Counted from the first letter of the stretch, positions 26,568 through 35,471 are shown. The stretch is DNA of 64,000 bases from Synechococcus sp. RCC307 (GCA_000063525.1 CT978603.1:1235105-1299104), one strand, 5' to 3'. Translations and numbers: made by a program. Notes: generated from the sequence alone by a model not told the origin.

Positions 26568-27752
26568 TCAGCTGGGCCACCAAGCCGGCGGACAGGCAGG
26601 CCGCTGCGGTGGCGTCGCCGAATCGCTTTCCAGCAACAACCACCAAAACCCACCCAACAGATGCGGGTCCACCAACCTCAGCAGTTGTTCACGGCGACTG
26701 AGGCGATCGGCCAACGCCAATGGACCTGGCTCGGAGAGGGCTGTGATCTCCTGGGCCAGCCCCAACTGCAGCAGCACCTCTCCCTGCAGCGCAGCCCCTT
26801 GCCAGCGCCAACCGGCAGCGGCAGCGAGCTGCTCAACCAAGGTTGTGCAGACATGGGCTGTGAGGTCCATACGCCCGGGATCGCGCAACAGCTCAGTGCT
26901 AGTGCGCTGTTCGCGGCAGGCCAACAAGGTGCCCCCATCACGGCTTGGGGCGTAGTAACGCGATGCCGGCATGGCGTAGTCAATCGCTAGCAGCCATCCC
27001 TGGCGCAAACAGGCCCGTGCCTGCTCGAGCCAGGGGCCCAGCGCAGGGCACCATTCACTGCTCCAGCCATCAGGCCGCCCGCCGCCACCGGGCGGCAACC
27101 CCAGCTGCTCCAACTGCTCCAGCACCGCCGGAGCCAAGCCAGCGCCCACCTCCCAGCAGGGCTGCTGCTGCCCATCGAGGCCCACCAGCCACTCATGCCA
27201 GTTGCCGTTCTGCAGGCCAAATCGCTGGACTGGCAAGGCATCAAGAAGCTCATGGGCCACGATCAATCCGCGGCGCGGTTCCGCTGCCAGCTGCTGCGGG
27301 GAACACCAGTGCACAGGCACCGCTGAGCCGGCCAAGGTTTGCCGCTGACGCGCCTGCAGCGCCGGACTGCTCTCCACTAGCACCAGCTCGAGCCGATCCA
27401 ACCAAGCCGGAGATTCAGCGCCGATCCCAGCGATGAGATCGCGCATCAATTGACCATCGCCAGGACCCCACTCAATCAAGGTCAGAGGTCCTGACTCGGC
27501 GGCCAGGGCATCCAGGCAGGGCCGAAACTGGCGGGCCAACAATTCGGCAAATACTGGGCCTTGAGAGGGAGCGGTCACAAAATCGCCGCCAGAGCCGAAG
27601 CGCACCTGGCCACTGCCGTAATACCCATAGGCAGGGTCATTGAGCAGCCAATCCATCACCGCCACAAAGCTTTGCGGCCCAGCGCTGGCCTGAAGGCGCT
27701 GCACCAGCCAGGAGCTCTGCTGCTGTTCCACCACAACACCTCCGCTGGACAT
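26568..27752 (-). CDS. MidA/NDUFAF7-like SAM-dependent methyltransferase (COG1565)
   Basis: The 394-residue product matches the COG1565 family: FVAVMDWLLNDPAYGYYGSGQVRFGSGGDFVTAPSQG-type N-terminus, the SAM-binding LIEWGPGDGQLMRDLI, ANELLDALP-like VAHELLDALPVQRF, and LAIDYAMPASRYYAPSRDGGTL. The mitochondrial homologue NDUFAF7 methylates an arginine of complex I; the bacterial target is not established. TTG at 27755 directly precedes ATG 27752, taken as the start. It is divergent from the TPM protein with 21 bases between. Confidence 0.88.
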   Translation of the reverse strand: MSSGGVVVEQQQSSWLVQRLQASAGPQSFVAVMDWLLNDPAYGYYGSGQVRFGSGGDFVTAPSQGPVFAELLARQFRPCLDALAAESGPLTLIEWGPGDGQLMRDLIAGIGAESPAWLDRLELVLVESSPALQARQRQTLAGSAVPVHWCSPQQLAAEPRRGLIVAHELLDALPVQRFGLQNGNWHEWLVGLDGQQQPCWEVGAGLAPAVLEQLEQLGLPPGGGGRPDGWSSEWCPALGPWLEQARACLRQGWLLAIDYAMPASRYYAPSRDGGTLLACREQRTSTELLRDPGRMDLTAHVCTTLVEQLAAAAGWRWQGAALQGEVLLQLGLAQEITALSEPGPLALADRLSRREQLLRLVDPHLLGGFWWLLLESDSATPPQRPACPPAWWPS

Positions 27753-27773
27753 CAACGAGAATGCACCACCTCA

Positions 27774-28580
27774 ATGCCGTTGGTTATGCCCCGCTGGTTG
27801 CTGTCTGCCATCTGCGCATTGCTGTTGTGCCTCTGGCAGCCATCGGCAGCCCTCGCCATCGACGACCCTTCGGTCTTACCGGATCAACCCACCCCTGTGA
27901 TTGATCTGGCCAGGATCCTCACCGACAGCCAGCGCAAAAACCTGGAGCAAGAACTCGATGGCGTTGAAGCCAAGGTGGGCTGGAAATTGCGCGTACTCAC
28001 CCAGTTCGATCAAACACCAGGACTGGCCGTGCGCGATTTCTGGCAGCTGGATGAGCGCAGCCTGCTGTTGATTGCCGACCCCCGCGGCGGCAACCTGTTG
28101 AACTTCAACGTGGGCGACGCTCTCTTTGCGCTGATGCCGCGCACCTACTGGGTGGAACTACAAACCCGCTTTGGCAATCAGTTTTATGTGCGCGACCACG
28201 GCGAAGACGGCGCCATTTTTGATGCCCTCGAAGCCGTTGAAATTTGCTTGGAGCGTGGTGGGTGCCAAGTGGTGCCTGGTTTGCCCCAAGAGCAGTGGAT
28301 TCTCACCTTGATGACATCCATCTTGGGGGGATTGATCGTGGGAATTGCTGCATTCCCACGGGAACCGGATCAAACCATCGCCTGGTCTTGGGTGCTGCTG
28401 CTTTCACCGCTTTGGGTGATTCTCTTTGGCGTCTTTGGCATCGGCCCGGTGGTGACCCGCACGGCTGATTGGTTGCCACTGAGCCGCAATATTCTCGGCT
28501 TCATTGGGAGCAGCGTTGCCGCTTATCTCTTGGCTCAATATCTCACCAGCCGCAACAGCCAAGCAGGCGACAACCCCTAG
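27774..28580 (+). CDS. TPM domain protein, Psb32/TLP18.3-like
   Basis: The 268-residue protein has a signal peptide (LLSAICALLLCLWQPSAALA), a TPM (DUF477) domain starting PVIDLARILTDSQRKNLEQELDGVEAKVGWKLRVLTQ, and three C-terminal hydrophobic helices (about 175-260). In plants and cyanobacteria this family (TLP18.3, Psb32) supports photosystem II repair under light stress. Start is at ATG 27774, with ATG 27786 as alternative. It is convergent with the following lysozyme-like gene, one base apart. Confidence 0.88.
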   Translation: MPLVMPRWLLSAICALLLCLWQPSAALAIDDPSVLPDQPTPVIDLARILTDSQRKNLEQELDGVEAKVGWKLRVLTQFDQTPGLAVRDFWQLDERSLLLIADPRGGNLLNFNVGDALFALMPRTYWVELQTRFGNQFYVRDHGEDGAIFDALEAVEICLERGGCQVVPGLPQEQWILTLMTSILGGLIVGIAAFPREPDQTIAWSWVLLLSPLWVILFGVFGIGPVVTRTADWLPLSRNILGFIGSSVAAYLLAQYLTSRNSQAGDNP

Positions 28581-28581
28581 A

Positions 28582-29355
28582 TCAAAGGCCCTCGCTCACC
28601 TTGGCGAGCATGCACTCGAGACTGTCGTCGTTGCAGGGCTCAGGGGCCACCTCAACCTGTTGGGGCTCTTCCATCAGCGCGACAGGTGGGTGGATCTGAC
28701 GCAACTTCTGCAGGTTGGCCTCATAGAAACGCTTGAGGCGGCCGTATTTCACAACCGGTTGGCCGTAGTAGCTGTAGCCACGCAGGGTGGGGAACGATGC
28801 CCACTCAGGTGCCAACTTGGCAGCCAACTGCGGGCTGAGCTCGCCGCGATCAGCCAAATGCATAGCGCCGCGTTTCTTGATCAGATACAGCGCGGCCTGA
28901 TCTTGGGCATGGGGACCAAAGCCCACCAGGTCCAAAGCCCGAACAGCTATGCGCCAGGTGGCCGGCATGAATTGATAGGCCCCAGCAGCGGCGCTGGCAT
29001 AGCCGCTGGTGTAATTCACCCGATCGGGATGGCGGTTCAGGGTTTTCATCAATGAACCGCCAAACATCACGCGATAGCCGATGTCAGCGCCTTCCTTCCA
29101 GGTGCCTTCGGCGTAGCGGATCGTGTTGAGCAGTGCGCGGCGCTCAGGCGTGATCGCAAACACCTTCGGCATGCGCGGCACGCTCGGCATGCGCAGGCGG
29201 GGAAAACGCAACTGTGCCAATTCGCTGGCTTCCGGTTCAGCGGCGGGCTGAGCTTTCGCTCCAGCAGCCAGAACAGGGGTGGCCGGCAACACGGCTACAG
29301 GTGCCAGCAAAACAGCAGCAAACAACCTGGAAGCTTGAGGGTGCTGAAGCCTCAC
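28582..29355 (-). CDS. Lambda-lysozyme-like muramidase (GH104-like), secreted
   Basis: The 257-residue product has a signal peptide (about 1-31), a Pro/Arg linker, and a domain (about 68-205) resembling the phage lambda endolysin R. Shared points are the catalytic Glu in IRYAEGTWKEG, GYRVMFGGSL, SAAAGAYQFMPATW, DFGP-like VGFGPHAQDQAALYLIKKRGA and PEWASFPTL. Lambda R is a lytic transglycosylase that cleaves peptidoglycan without water. The tail is acidic with two cysteines. A paralogue lies at 50901-51560. A cell-wall remodelling role is inference. Confidence 0.8.
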   Translation of the reverse strand: MRLQHPQASRLFAAVLLAPVAVLPATPVLAAGAKAQPAAEPEASELAQLRFPRLRMPSVPRMPKVFAITPERRALLNTIRYAEGTWKEGADIGYRVMFGGSLMKTLNRHPDRVNYTSGYASAAAGAYQFMPATWRIAVRALDLVGFGPHAQDQAALYLIKKRGAMHLADRGELSPQLAAKLAPEWASFPTLRGYSYYGQPVVKYGRLKRFYEANLQKLRQIHPPVALMEEPQQVEVAPEPCNDDSLECMLAKVSEGL

Positions 29356-29579
29356 AGATAAGGAATTAACGGGAGCGCTCGCGGCGAACCACGAGAAGCG
29401 ATCGGCGCAAATATGCCCAGAATTGAGACTGATGGGATTATCCTTCGGACGGATAATAAATTGTCCCCGAGCGCTTGCTTGACATCAATTGGTCGGACAA
29501 TTCGACAGCTTGAAGGCTCAATTCAGCGGCATTTGACTAACAAATTGTCAGCTAAAATAGCGACATCAAGCTGTCAGTA
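29356..29579. promoter_or_regulatory. Upstream region with several inverted repeats
   Basis: This AT-rich gap is upstream of the lysozyme-like gene on the minus strand. Three inverted repeats are visible: ATTATCC / GGATAAT at 29437-29443 and 29451-29457; AATTGTCC / GGACAATT at 29459-29466 and 29495-29502; and GACAGCTTGA / TCAAGCTGTC at 29504-29513 and 29566-29575. A further AATTGTCA is at 29543-29550. They may be operator sites, but no regulator can be named. Confidence 0.4.
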
Positions 29580-30659
29580 TCAGCGCGATTGCGACAGCGC
29601 TGCGAACACCCATTCGCTCGCTGCGGCAGCCCCATCAGTCGGCAAAGGCAGACCCTGAGGCGGGGCCAAAGGCTGATCCAGCAACCATTGCCCTTGCTCA
29701 AAGGCGCGCCGAGTCAGCAGCCGATGAAAACCATGTTGCTGCAGGCCTTTCTGCAGAACTTCGGCCTCTGCAAATCCACTGCGCTCCACCACGACCAAGC
29801 CGCAGTTCTGTGAAAGCGCTTCAGCAAACGTGCTGTAACCAGGCTTGGTGATCACAACTGAACACAAGGGCATCACATCCACCGGGCGGAGGTCCTCGGC
29901 AAGCCAAGTGGCATTGGCGGCTTGTGCCAAGGCTTCATTGACAACCAAAAACTGCCAATCCGGCCAGCTCTGCAGCAGAGCTGGATCCAGCGGCAAGCCC
30001 AAACCGCCAAAGCACAGCAGGGCCGAGCGCTGCCTCAGGCCGCGCCAATTGAGACGCTCAGCGATGCATTCAGGCTGAAAACGGGGCTCGCTGGCGCCCA
30101 ACCCCAGGGGTTGCACCGGAACATCCCACGGCATCGGCAAGGCGAAGGGGCAGCGCAGCAGCGTTTGACCGCGGCGGTAGTCAGCCAGGCTGCTTTGAGC
30201 CCAGTCCTGCAATGGACCACCCAGGTCTGCATAAATCGAATCCCAACCGAAATTCCCATGCCACAGCAACGGCCAGCCCAAGCGCTCGGCTAGGCGGGCA
30301 GCAGCCGGGGGGACATCGGCAACGATCACCACGGGCTCATGGGCCTGGCGCCAGTGCTCTAGCCAGCGGGCTTCAGCCTCGATTTGCTGAGGCAGCTGCT
30401 GCTCCAAACGCTCCAAGGCCTGCACCGTGGCTTCGGGATCACTGCCCAAGGCATCGGCTTGCACCACGCCTACATCCCATTGGCAGGAGCGGTGTTCATA
30501 GTTGAGACCCACAAAGGTTCGCCGCAGGAACGCCGCCGGCAATGCGGTTGAGAGAACAAACCGGCAGGCCGGCTGGCGAGCCGCTAGAGCCTGCAGCACG
30601 GCTGCTACCCGGGCGCCATGGCCAAAGCCATGGCTACTGATGCAAGCCACCACCAACAT
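29580..30659 (-). CDS. GT-B fold glycosyltransferase-like protein
   Basis: The 359-residue product has the two-domain layout of GT-B glycosyltransferases. The N-terminus reads CISSHGFGHGARVAAVLQAL, like the acceptor-side loop of MurG and UGT-type enzymes. The C-terminal half carries ALLCFGGLGLPLD, FLVVNEAL and VVITKPGYSTFAEALSQNCGLVVVERSGFAE, resembling the donor-site signature. No transmembrane segment is seen. Donor and acceptor cannot be assigned. Confidence 0.75.
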   Translation of the reverse strand: MLVVACISSHGFGHGARVAAVLQALAARQPACRFVLSTALPAAFLRRTFVGLNYEHRSCQWDVGVVQADALGSDPEATVQALERLEQQLPQQIEAEARWLEHWRQAHEPVVIVADVPPAAARLAERLGWPLLWHGNFGWDSIYADLGGPLQDWAQSSLADYRRGQTLLRCPFALPMPWDVPVQPLGLGASEPRFQPECIAERLNWRGLRQRSALLCFGGLGLPLDPALLQSWPDWQFLVVNEALAQAANATWLAEDLRPVDVMPLCSVVITKPGYSTFAEALSQNCGLVVVERSGFAEAEVLQKGLQQHGFHRLLTRRAFEQGQWLLDQPLAPPQGLPLPTDGAAAASEWVFAALSQSR

Positions 30660-30676
30660 CGCGCTAGGGCACAGGG

Positions 30677-30850
30677 CTAAAGGGAGGGCTCATCGCCATG
30701 CTGCTGCGCCCAAGCCAAATCCTCATCGGTGAGAGTTTTCGCCAACAGTCGCCACACATCGCCGCGCTGCCACAGCACCCAAGCCAAGCGGTGTTGCCGG
30801 GGCGGCGGCACCATCCAGGCCGGCCGAAAAAAGTCTTCGGTCTCTTCCAT
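30677..30850 (-). CDS. Small hypothetical protein, 57 residues, coupled to the recombinase
   Basis: The recombinase stop TAG (30851-30853) is followed immediately by ATG at 30850, opening a 57-residue frame with an aromatic, acidic start (MEETEDFFRPAWMVPPP), a basic middle (RQHRLAWVLWQRGDVWRLL) and an acidic end. The complete lack of spacing implies translational coupling. No family recognised; it may be unrelated to recombination. Confidence 0.6.
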   Translation of the reverse strand: MEETEDFFRPAWMVPPPRQHRLAWVLWQRGDVWRLLAKTLTDEDLAWAQQHGDEPSL

Positions 30851-31414
30851 CTAAACCACCCCCAGAATCCGGCGGACCGTGCTCACCGTCAGGCCAGTGG
30901 CTTTGCTGATGGAGCCATAGCTCTTGCCCTGGGCGCGCAGGTCGCGGACATGCTCAGCCTGCTCGTTGGTGTATTTGCGCTTGGGACCAAAGGGCACGCC
31001 CTTGTTGCGGGCGGCTTGGATGCCCTCACGGGAACGCTCCAACGAGAGCTCACGCTCCACCTGAACAGCAGCCGTTAGGACCCCGACCACCGGCTTAGCC
31101 ATGGTCCCGAGGCCTTTCGTATCGACGCGCCCATCAAGGGTTCGAACGTGCACATCACGCTCGAGCAGCTCAGCGACCCGGCTGACGCAGTCCTCCATGG
31201 TTCTGCCCAGCCGATCGAGCTTGGGGATCAAAAGCACATCCCCGGGCCGGCAGGCATCAATGGCCCGCTGCAGCTCCACCCGTTCGCTGAAGGGTGCAGC
31301 ACCGGAGATGTGCTCACTAAAGAGTTGATCCACAAGAGCCGCCTTGAGGCCCTCGAGCTGATGCTCGAGCTCCTGGGGCGTTGTGGAGCAACGCGCATAA
31401 CCAACGAGCGCCAT
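30851..31414 (-). CDS. Serine recombinase (resolvase/invertase family)
   Basis: The 187-residue protein has the resolvase catalytic domain: YARCSTTPQELEHQL with the nucleophilic Ser, the DVLLIPKLDRLGRT motif, and ELSLERSREGIQAARNKGVPFGPKRKY leading to a helix-turn-helix (about 148-187, SYGSISKATGLTVSTVRRIL). Such enzymes invert or resolve DNA between short sites. The usual Val before the catalytic Ser is Cys here. Repeats related to ACTTACGACA lie just upstream. No transposase or phage genes are near, so this is a lone resolvase-type gene. Confidence 0.93.
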   Translation of the reverse strand: MALVGYARCSTTPQELEHQLEGLKAALVDQLFSEHISGAAPFSERVELQRAIDACRPGDVLLIPKLDRLGRTMEDCVSRVAELLERDVHVRTLDGRVDTKGLGTMAKPVVGVLTAAVQVERELSLERSREGIQAARNKGVPFGPKRKYTNEQAEHVRDLRAQGKSYGSISKATGLTVSTVRRILGVV

Positions 31415-31423
31415 GGGGCCTCT

Positions 31424-31527
31424 TGTCGTAAGTGGATGCCTCTAGCGTGACACCTACTTACGACACATGCAAATTGCTTGTGAGCATTGGCGTATGTGGA
31501 TGTGTCGAATGGAGCTAGTTACGACAC
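31424..31527. repeat. Inverted repeat cluster upstream of the serine recombinase
   Basis: TGTCGTAAGT (31424-31433) and ACTTACGACA (31456-31465) are perfect 10-base inverted copies 22 bases apart. A third near-copy GTTACGACAC (31518-31527) pairs with GTGTCG at 31502-31507. They lie 9 to 113 bases upstream of the recombinase start. They could be recombination (res-like) sites or an autoregulatory operator. Confidence 0.55.
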
Positions 31528-31533
31528 AGCAGC

Positions 31534-32391
31534 TCAGGGGGCAACAAGCCCACCGGAATCCACCAACACCTGCTGCTCCAAGAGCTCGCCATCGAGGCCA
31601 TACCAACGGTGGGCCGCGAGTTGGACGTCGCCGTTGTGATCCAGTTCGACCCACGAGAAATGACGCCAGGGCCTACCGGTTGCATCGATGCCATGGCGCG
31701 GAACACAAGCGGCATTGAGATAGACGGTGCCCTGCCGGTCCCGCTGCACGGTGCGGCGTTGCCCGGCTCCATGCCGCAGGCGATGGTGCATGTGGCCAAA
31801 GATCACCAAGGGCAGGGGCCTCTGCTTGCGGATCAAACGGATCGCTTCTTGCAGGTCTTGGTCGCCCCAATCACAGGCCGGACGTTTCCAATCACGGCCG
31901 CAGAGATCAGCCGCTTCACTCCCCAACCCGGTTGGACCGCTATGGGCAAGCAGCACCAAGGGACGATCCGCTGGTGCCTGAAGGGCTGCTGCACTAATGC
32001 GCTGGGCCGACTCAAACAAGCTGAGCTCGCCCCAATGGGCCTTCACCGCAGGAGAGAGATAAAAGCCACCGCCAGCACTGCCTGGCCGCCCACCGACCAC
32101 AGAGAGGGGTACTGGATCCAGCGGCTTGAGCGACCAGCCGCAGTGCAGGCCACCAAGCGCTTGCTCCATCCGCGCCAGGGTGCGGCCACTGGCATCTTTG
32201 GCCGCGTCGTGGTTACCCAAAACGCAAGCCACCGGCAGCTCCAGCTCCCGCAGCAGGCGCGGCAACCTCACATCACCATCGGCCAGATCCCCCACCACCA
32301 AAAGGGCATCGGGCGCCAAAATCGTCAGCAACGAGGCATCGCCTTGGTCCCACTGACCGTGGAGATCTCCAGCGATGGCAAGTCGCAGCAC
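31534..32391 (-). CDS. TIGR04168 family metallophosphoesterase
   Basis: The protein (285 residues from GTG 32391) has the calcineurin-like ligands in order: AIAGDLHGQWD, LLVVGDLADGD, CVLGNHDA, LLAHSGPTGLG and VIFGHMHHRLRHG. This pattern fits the cyanobacterial and plant metallophosphoesterase family TIGR04168, whose substrate is unknown. The open frame extends to 32463 but would overlap nadA on the other strand, and the sequence before residue 25 is low-quality, so GTG 32391 is preferred. Confidence 0.88.
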   Translation of the reverse strand: MLRLAIAGDLHGQWDQGDASLLTILAPDALLVVGDLADGDVRLPRLLRELELPVACVLGNHDAAKDASGRTLARMEQALGGLHCGWSLKPLDPVPLSVVGGRPGSAGGGFYLSPAVKAHWGELSLFESAQRISAAALQAPADRPLVLLAHSGPTGLGSEAADLCGRDWKRPACDWGDQDLQEAIRLIRKQRPLPLVIFGHMHHRLRHGAGQRRTVQRDRQGTVYLNAACVPRHGIDATGRPWRHFSWVELDHNGDVQLAAHRWYGLDGELLEQQVLVDSGGLVAP

Positions 32392-32445
32392 AGTCCGGCG
32401 CGCAGGCGTTTCTACTCTTAGGGCACTGCGCCCTCCACTCCCCGC

Positions 32446-33399
32446 GTGTTTGCCGCCACTCAATCCGCCGCTCCGCGTCTGGATCAGGTCGAACGTATTG
32501 CGCAGCTACGGCAGCAACGCCATGCCGTGATCCTGGCGCACTACTACCAAGAGGACGCCATCCAAGACATCGCCGACTTCATCGGTGACTCCTTGGAACT
32601 CTCCCGCAAAGCAGCCAACACCGATGCCGAGGTGATCGTGTTTTGCGGGGTGCACTTCATGGCGGAGACCGCCAAGATCCTCAGCCCGCAGAAAACGGTG
32701 GTGCTGCCGGATCTCAACGCCGGCTGCTCGCTTGCTGATGCCTGCCCGGCCGATGGCTTTGCGCAATTCAAGGCGGAACACCCAGACCACGTGGTGATCA
32801 GCTACATCAACTGCTCAGCAGCGATCAAAGCCCAAAGCGATCTGATCTGCACCAGCAGCAACGCCGTGGCGATGGTGCAGTCGGTGCCGAGCGATCAACC
32901 AATCCTGTTTGCTCCCGATCAAAACCTGGGCCGCTGGGTCTCCCGCCAGGCGGGTCGTGAGCTCACGCTGTGGCCTGGCAGCTGCATGGTGCATGAAACC
33001 TTCAGCGAAGAAGCCTTACTTGGCTTGAAAGCGGCCCACCCCGATGCGGCGGTGATCGCCCACCCCGAATGCGAACAACATCTGCTGGACCTGGCCGATT
33101 TCATTGGCTCCACCAGCAAATTGCTGAACTACAGCCAATCCAGCGAAGCCAGCGGCTTCATCGTGCTCACCGAACCAGGAATCCTGCACCAGATGCGCAA
33201 GGCAGTCCCCAACAAAGAGTTTTATGCCGTGCCGGGGCTCGATGGCTGCAGCTGCAATGCCTGCCCCCATATGCGGCTCAACACCCTCGACAAGCTGGAG
33301 CAGTGTCTCGAAACTCTCGAACCAGCAATCGAACTCGATGAAGACCTGCGCTTACGAGCGCTCAAGCCCATCGAGCGGATGCTGGAGCTAAGCCGCTGA
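32446..33399 (+). CDS. nadA: Quinolinate synthase
   Basis: NadA condenses iminoaspartate with dihydroxyacetone phosphate to quinolinate in NAD synthesis, using a [4Fe-4S] cluster. The 317-residue protein shows [38 protein letters not shown] and the three cluster regions [19 protein letters not shown] and [16 protein letters not shown] at 32446 is the start. Its stop codon overlaps the presumed CTG start of the exonuclease gene. Confidence 0.96.
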   Translation: MFAATQSAAPRLDQVERIAQLRQQRHAVILAHYYQEDAIQDIADFIGDSLELSRKAANTDAEVIVFCGVHFMAETAKILSPQKTVVLPDLNAGCSLADACPADGFAQFKAEHPDHVVISYINCSAAIKAQSDLICTSSNAVAMVQSVPSDQPILFAPDQNLGRWVSRQAGRELTLWPGSCMVHETFSEEALLGLKAAHPDAAVIAHPECEQHLLDLADFIGSTSKLLNYSQSSEASGFIVLTEPGILHQMRKAVPNKEFYAVPGLDGCSCNACPHMRLNTLDKLEQCLETLEPAIELDEDLRLRALKPIERMLELSR

Positions 33400-34385
33400 T
33401 CGAGCACACCCCCGAAGGGCTCTTCTGCCAAGCCGCGAACGCTTGGATTGATCCCTGGCGACCCGTACCGCGGGCATTGATCACCCATGCCCACGCCGAC
33501 CATGCCCGTGCTGGTTGTGGCGAGTACTGGGCGATTGGTCGCAGCGCTGCTGTGTTGCGTCAGCGGCTGGGGCAGCAGATCACTCTCAACTGCGTGAACT
33601 ACGGCGATGAGCACCGCATTGGTGATGCACGAGTGTCGTTTCACAGCGCTGGCCATGTGCTGGGTTCAGCGCAAATCCGCCTGCAAGCCGGCGGTGAAAC
33701 GTGGCTGGTCAGTGGCGACTACAAACGCGACAGCGATCCCAGTTGTGATCCTTTCTCGGTGGTGAGTACTGATGTGTTAATCAGCGAAGCCACCTTTGGC
33801 TTGCCGATCTACCGCTGGCCAGCTGGCCGAGATGTGGCGGCTGATCTACTGCAGTGGTGGCGCGACGCACCTGAGAGGGCATCGCTGCTGTTCTGCTACG
33901 CCTTCGGCAAAGCCCAACGACTACTCGCTGAGCTGCATCAGCTCGGAGTTAGCGACACGGTGCTGCTGCATGGGGCCATGGTGCCGATCACCCAGGCCTA
34001 TCGCGATGAGGGCATTGCAATGGTGCCCACCGAAGCATTGAGCTCGTTGCCACGTCTGGCAGACCTATCGGGGAGGTTGGTGCTGGCACCCCCCTCGGCA
34101 CACCGCAGCCCCTGGATGAAGCGCTTCAAGGCGCCGCAAACAGGGTTTGCCTCCGGCTGGATGGCCGTGCGCGGAGCCCGCCGGCGTCGTGGTTACGAGC
34201 GTGGCTTTGTGCTGAGTGATCACGCCGATTGGCCCGGCCTGCTGCAAACCGTGCGCGACTCAAAAGCGCAACAGGTGTATGTGACCCATGGCCAAAGCGA
34301 CGTTTTGGCCCGCTACCTACGCGAGGTGGAGGGAATCGCCAGCGAACCACTCAGCACCCTGTTTGAAGGAGAAGCTGAGCACTAA
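33396..34385 (+). CDS. Ligase-associated DNA exonuclease, MBL/beta-CASP fold (probable CTG start)
   Basis: The product resembles the metallo-beta-lactamase/beta-CASP ligase-associated DNA exonuclease (TIGR04122). It has [10 protein letters not shown] (HxHxDH), [33 protein letters not shown] and a C-terminal [10 protein letters not shown]. The family N-terminus ([22 protein letters not shown]) is clearly encoded from 33396, but between the upstream in-frame stop at 33339 and TTG 33477 there is no ATG, GTG or TTG. CTG at 33396 overlaps the nadA stop as CTGA, the usual geometry of coupled starts, and gives 329 residues. No ATP-dependent DNA ligase is adjacent. Confidence 0.85.
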   Translation: MIEHTPEGLFCQAANAWIDPWRPVPRALITHAHADHARAGCGEYWAIGRSAAVLRQRLGQQITLNCVNYGDEHRIGDARVSFHSAGHVLGSAQIRLQAGGETWLVSGDYKRDSDPSCDPFSVVSTDVLISEATFGLPIYRWPAGRDVAADLLQWWRDAPERASLLFCYAFGKAQRLLAELHQLGVSDTVLLHGAMVPITQAYRDEGIAMVPTEALSSLPRLADLSGRLVLAPPSAHRSPWMKRFKAPQTGFASGWMAVRGARRRRGYERGFVLSDHADWPGLLQTVRDSKAQQVYVTHGQSDVLARYLREVEGIASEPLSTLFEGEAEH

Positions 34386-34399
34386 CAGCAGCTGTTGAT

Positions 34400-34693
34400 T
34401 CAGAGCTTGTTGTCGTCAACTTTGTGCAGCTTATGGAGCTGCTCAACCACCTTGCTCTGGAACTTGTCTTTCTTCTGGTGCAACCAATCACCCACCTGAT
34501 TGCGCTCCTCAGCGGTGAGGTTCATCTTCTGCAGGTAGTCCTTGGTGGCATCCCACAAGGCACTGCCGAACTCTTGGGAATGCCGGAGGCGCTCAGCCAC
34601 ACCGGCATGCAACTCATCGTTGTCGACGAGGGGATGGGTTTCGATGATGTCGGCGGTGGTATCGACGACAGGGGTTTCGGTGATATCAGCCAT
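34400..34693 (-). CDS. Small hypothetical protein, acidic and helical
   Basis: The 97-residue product has an acidic, Thr-rich N-terminal third and a C-terminal helical domain (about 30-95): ELHAGVAERLRHSQEFGSALWDATKDYLQKMNLTAEERNQVGDWL followed by Lys-rich helices. There is no signal peptide or membrane segment. I recognise no family. It is convergent with the exonuclease and lies 52 bases beyond the start-proximal side of the LuxR gene end. Confidence 0.6.
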   Translation of the reverse strand: MADITETPVVDTTADIIETHPLVDNDELHAGVAERLRHSQEFGSALWDATKDYLQKMNLTAEERNQVGDWLHQKKDKFQSKVVEQLHKLHKVDDNKL

Positions 34694-34744
34694 GGCAGAG
34701 ACAAACGGACTGCTTTCAGTGTGAAAACAATTCGGGCAAACGAT

Positions 34745-35452
34745 TTAAACCGCGCTGAGTAACCCCATCCGCAGGGCCATCACCGCCGCTTGGGTGCGAT
34801 CACGCACACCCAACTTGCTGATCACAGTGCTGACGTGGGTTTTAACCGTTTCTTGTGAGATGAACAGCCGCTGGGCAATCTCCCGATTGCAGTAGCCCTC
34901 ACTTAGAGCCTGCAGCACCTCCTGCTCCCGGCTGGAGAGCTGATCCAGGGCCTCAAGCCCCTCAGCCTCATCATCAGGGTGAAACGCCGCAGCATCCCGC
35001 ACAGGTCCTGGGAAATAGGTGCCACCTTCGAGGGTGCGAGCAATCGCCTTCATGAAGTCGCCCTCACCACTGCCAAGCGACGACACAAAGATCACCCCTT
35101 GGGCACCAGCATCGAGGGCCTCACGCACCACCTCCTGGGTTTCACGGCGCAGAAACAACAAACAGATGCACTGGGGCCAGCGTTGGCGCAGCTCACGCAC
35201 CAAGCTGATGCCATAGCCCTGCTCAAGATCTTCGGTGACAAGCACCAAATCAGGGGCCTGCGCCGCATGGGCTAAAGCTTCCTGCTCGCTCGTGCAGGCA
35301 CCCATCAGCCCGTCTTGAAAAATCTGGCCAAGAGCCAAAGCGGCCAGAAGGAGACGATCTCCAAAACACAGCAACTTGCTGCGGCCTTTGAGCAGCTCTC
35401 TCACCGCGGGCAGCGCCTGTTGCACCGGAGCGGAATGCAGATCAATGTCCAT
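34745..35452 (-). CDS. LuxR/NarL-type regulator with degenerate receiver domain
   Basis: The 235-residue protein has an N-terminal receiver-like domain (about 25-150) and a C-terminal LuxR helix-turn-helix (about 168-230): LDQLSSREQEVLQALSEGYCNREIAQRLFISQETVKTHVSTVISKL. The receiver seems unable to be phosphorylated. The paired acidic residues are replaced (LLCFGDRLLL), the phospho-acceptor Asp in the PDLVLVTEDLEQG strand aligns with Thr, and the conserved Lys is missing in GVIFVSSL. It is divergent from katG across a perfect palindrome, so it may regulate katG or itself; this is inference. Confidence 0.85.
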   Translation of the reverse strand: MDIDLHSAPVQQALPAVRELLKGRSKLLCFGDRLLLAALALGQIFQDGLMGACTSEQEALAHAAQAPDLVLVTEDLEQGYGISLVRELRQRWPQCICLLFLRRETQEVVREALDAGAQGVIFVSSLGSGEGDFMKAIARTLEGGTYFPGPVRDAAAFHPDDEAEGLEALDQLSSREQEVLQALSEGYCNREIAQRLFISQETVKTHVSTVISKLGVRDRTQAAVMALRMGLLSAV

Positions 35453-35471
35453 CTCTTCAGCCTGGAGAGAG

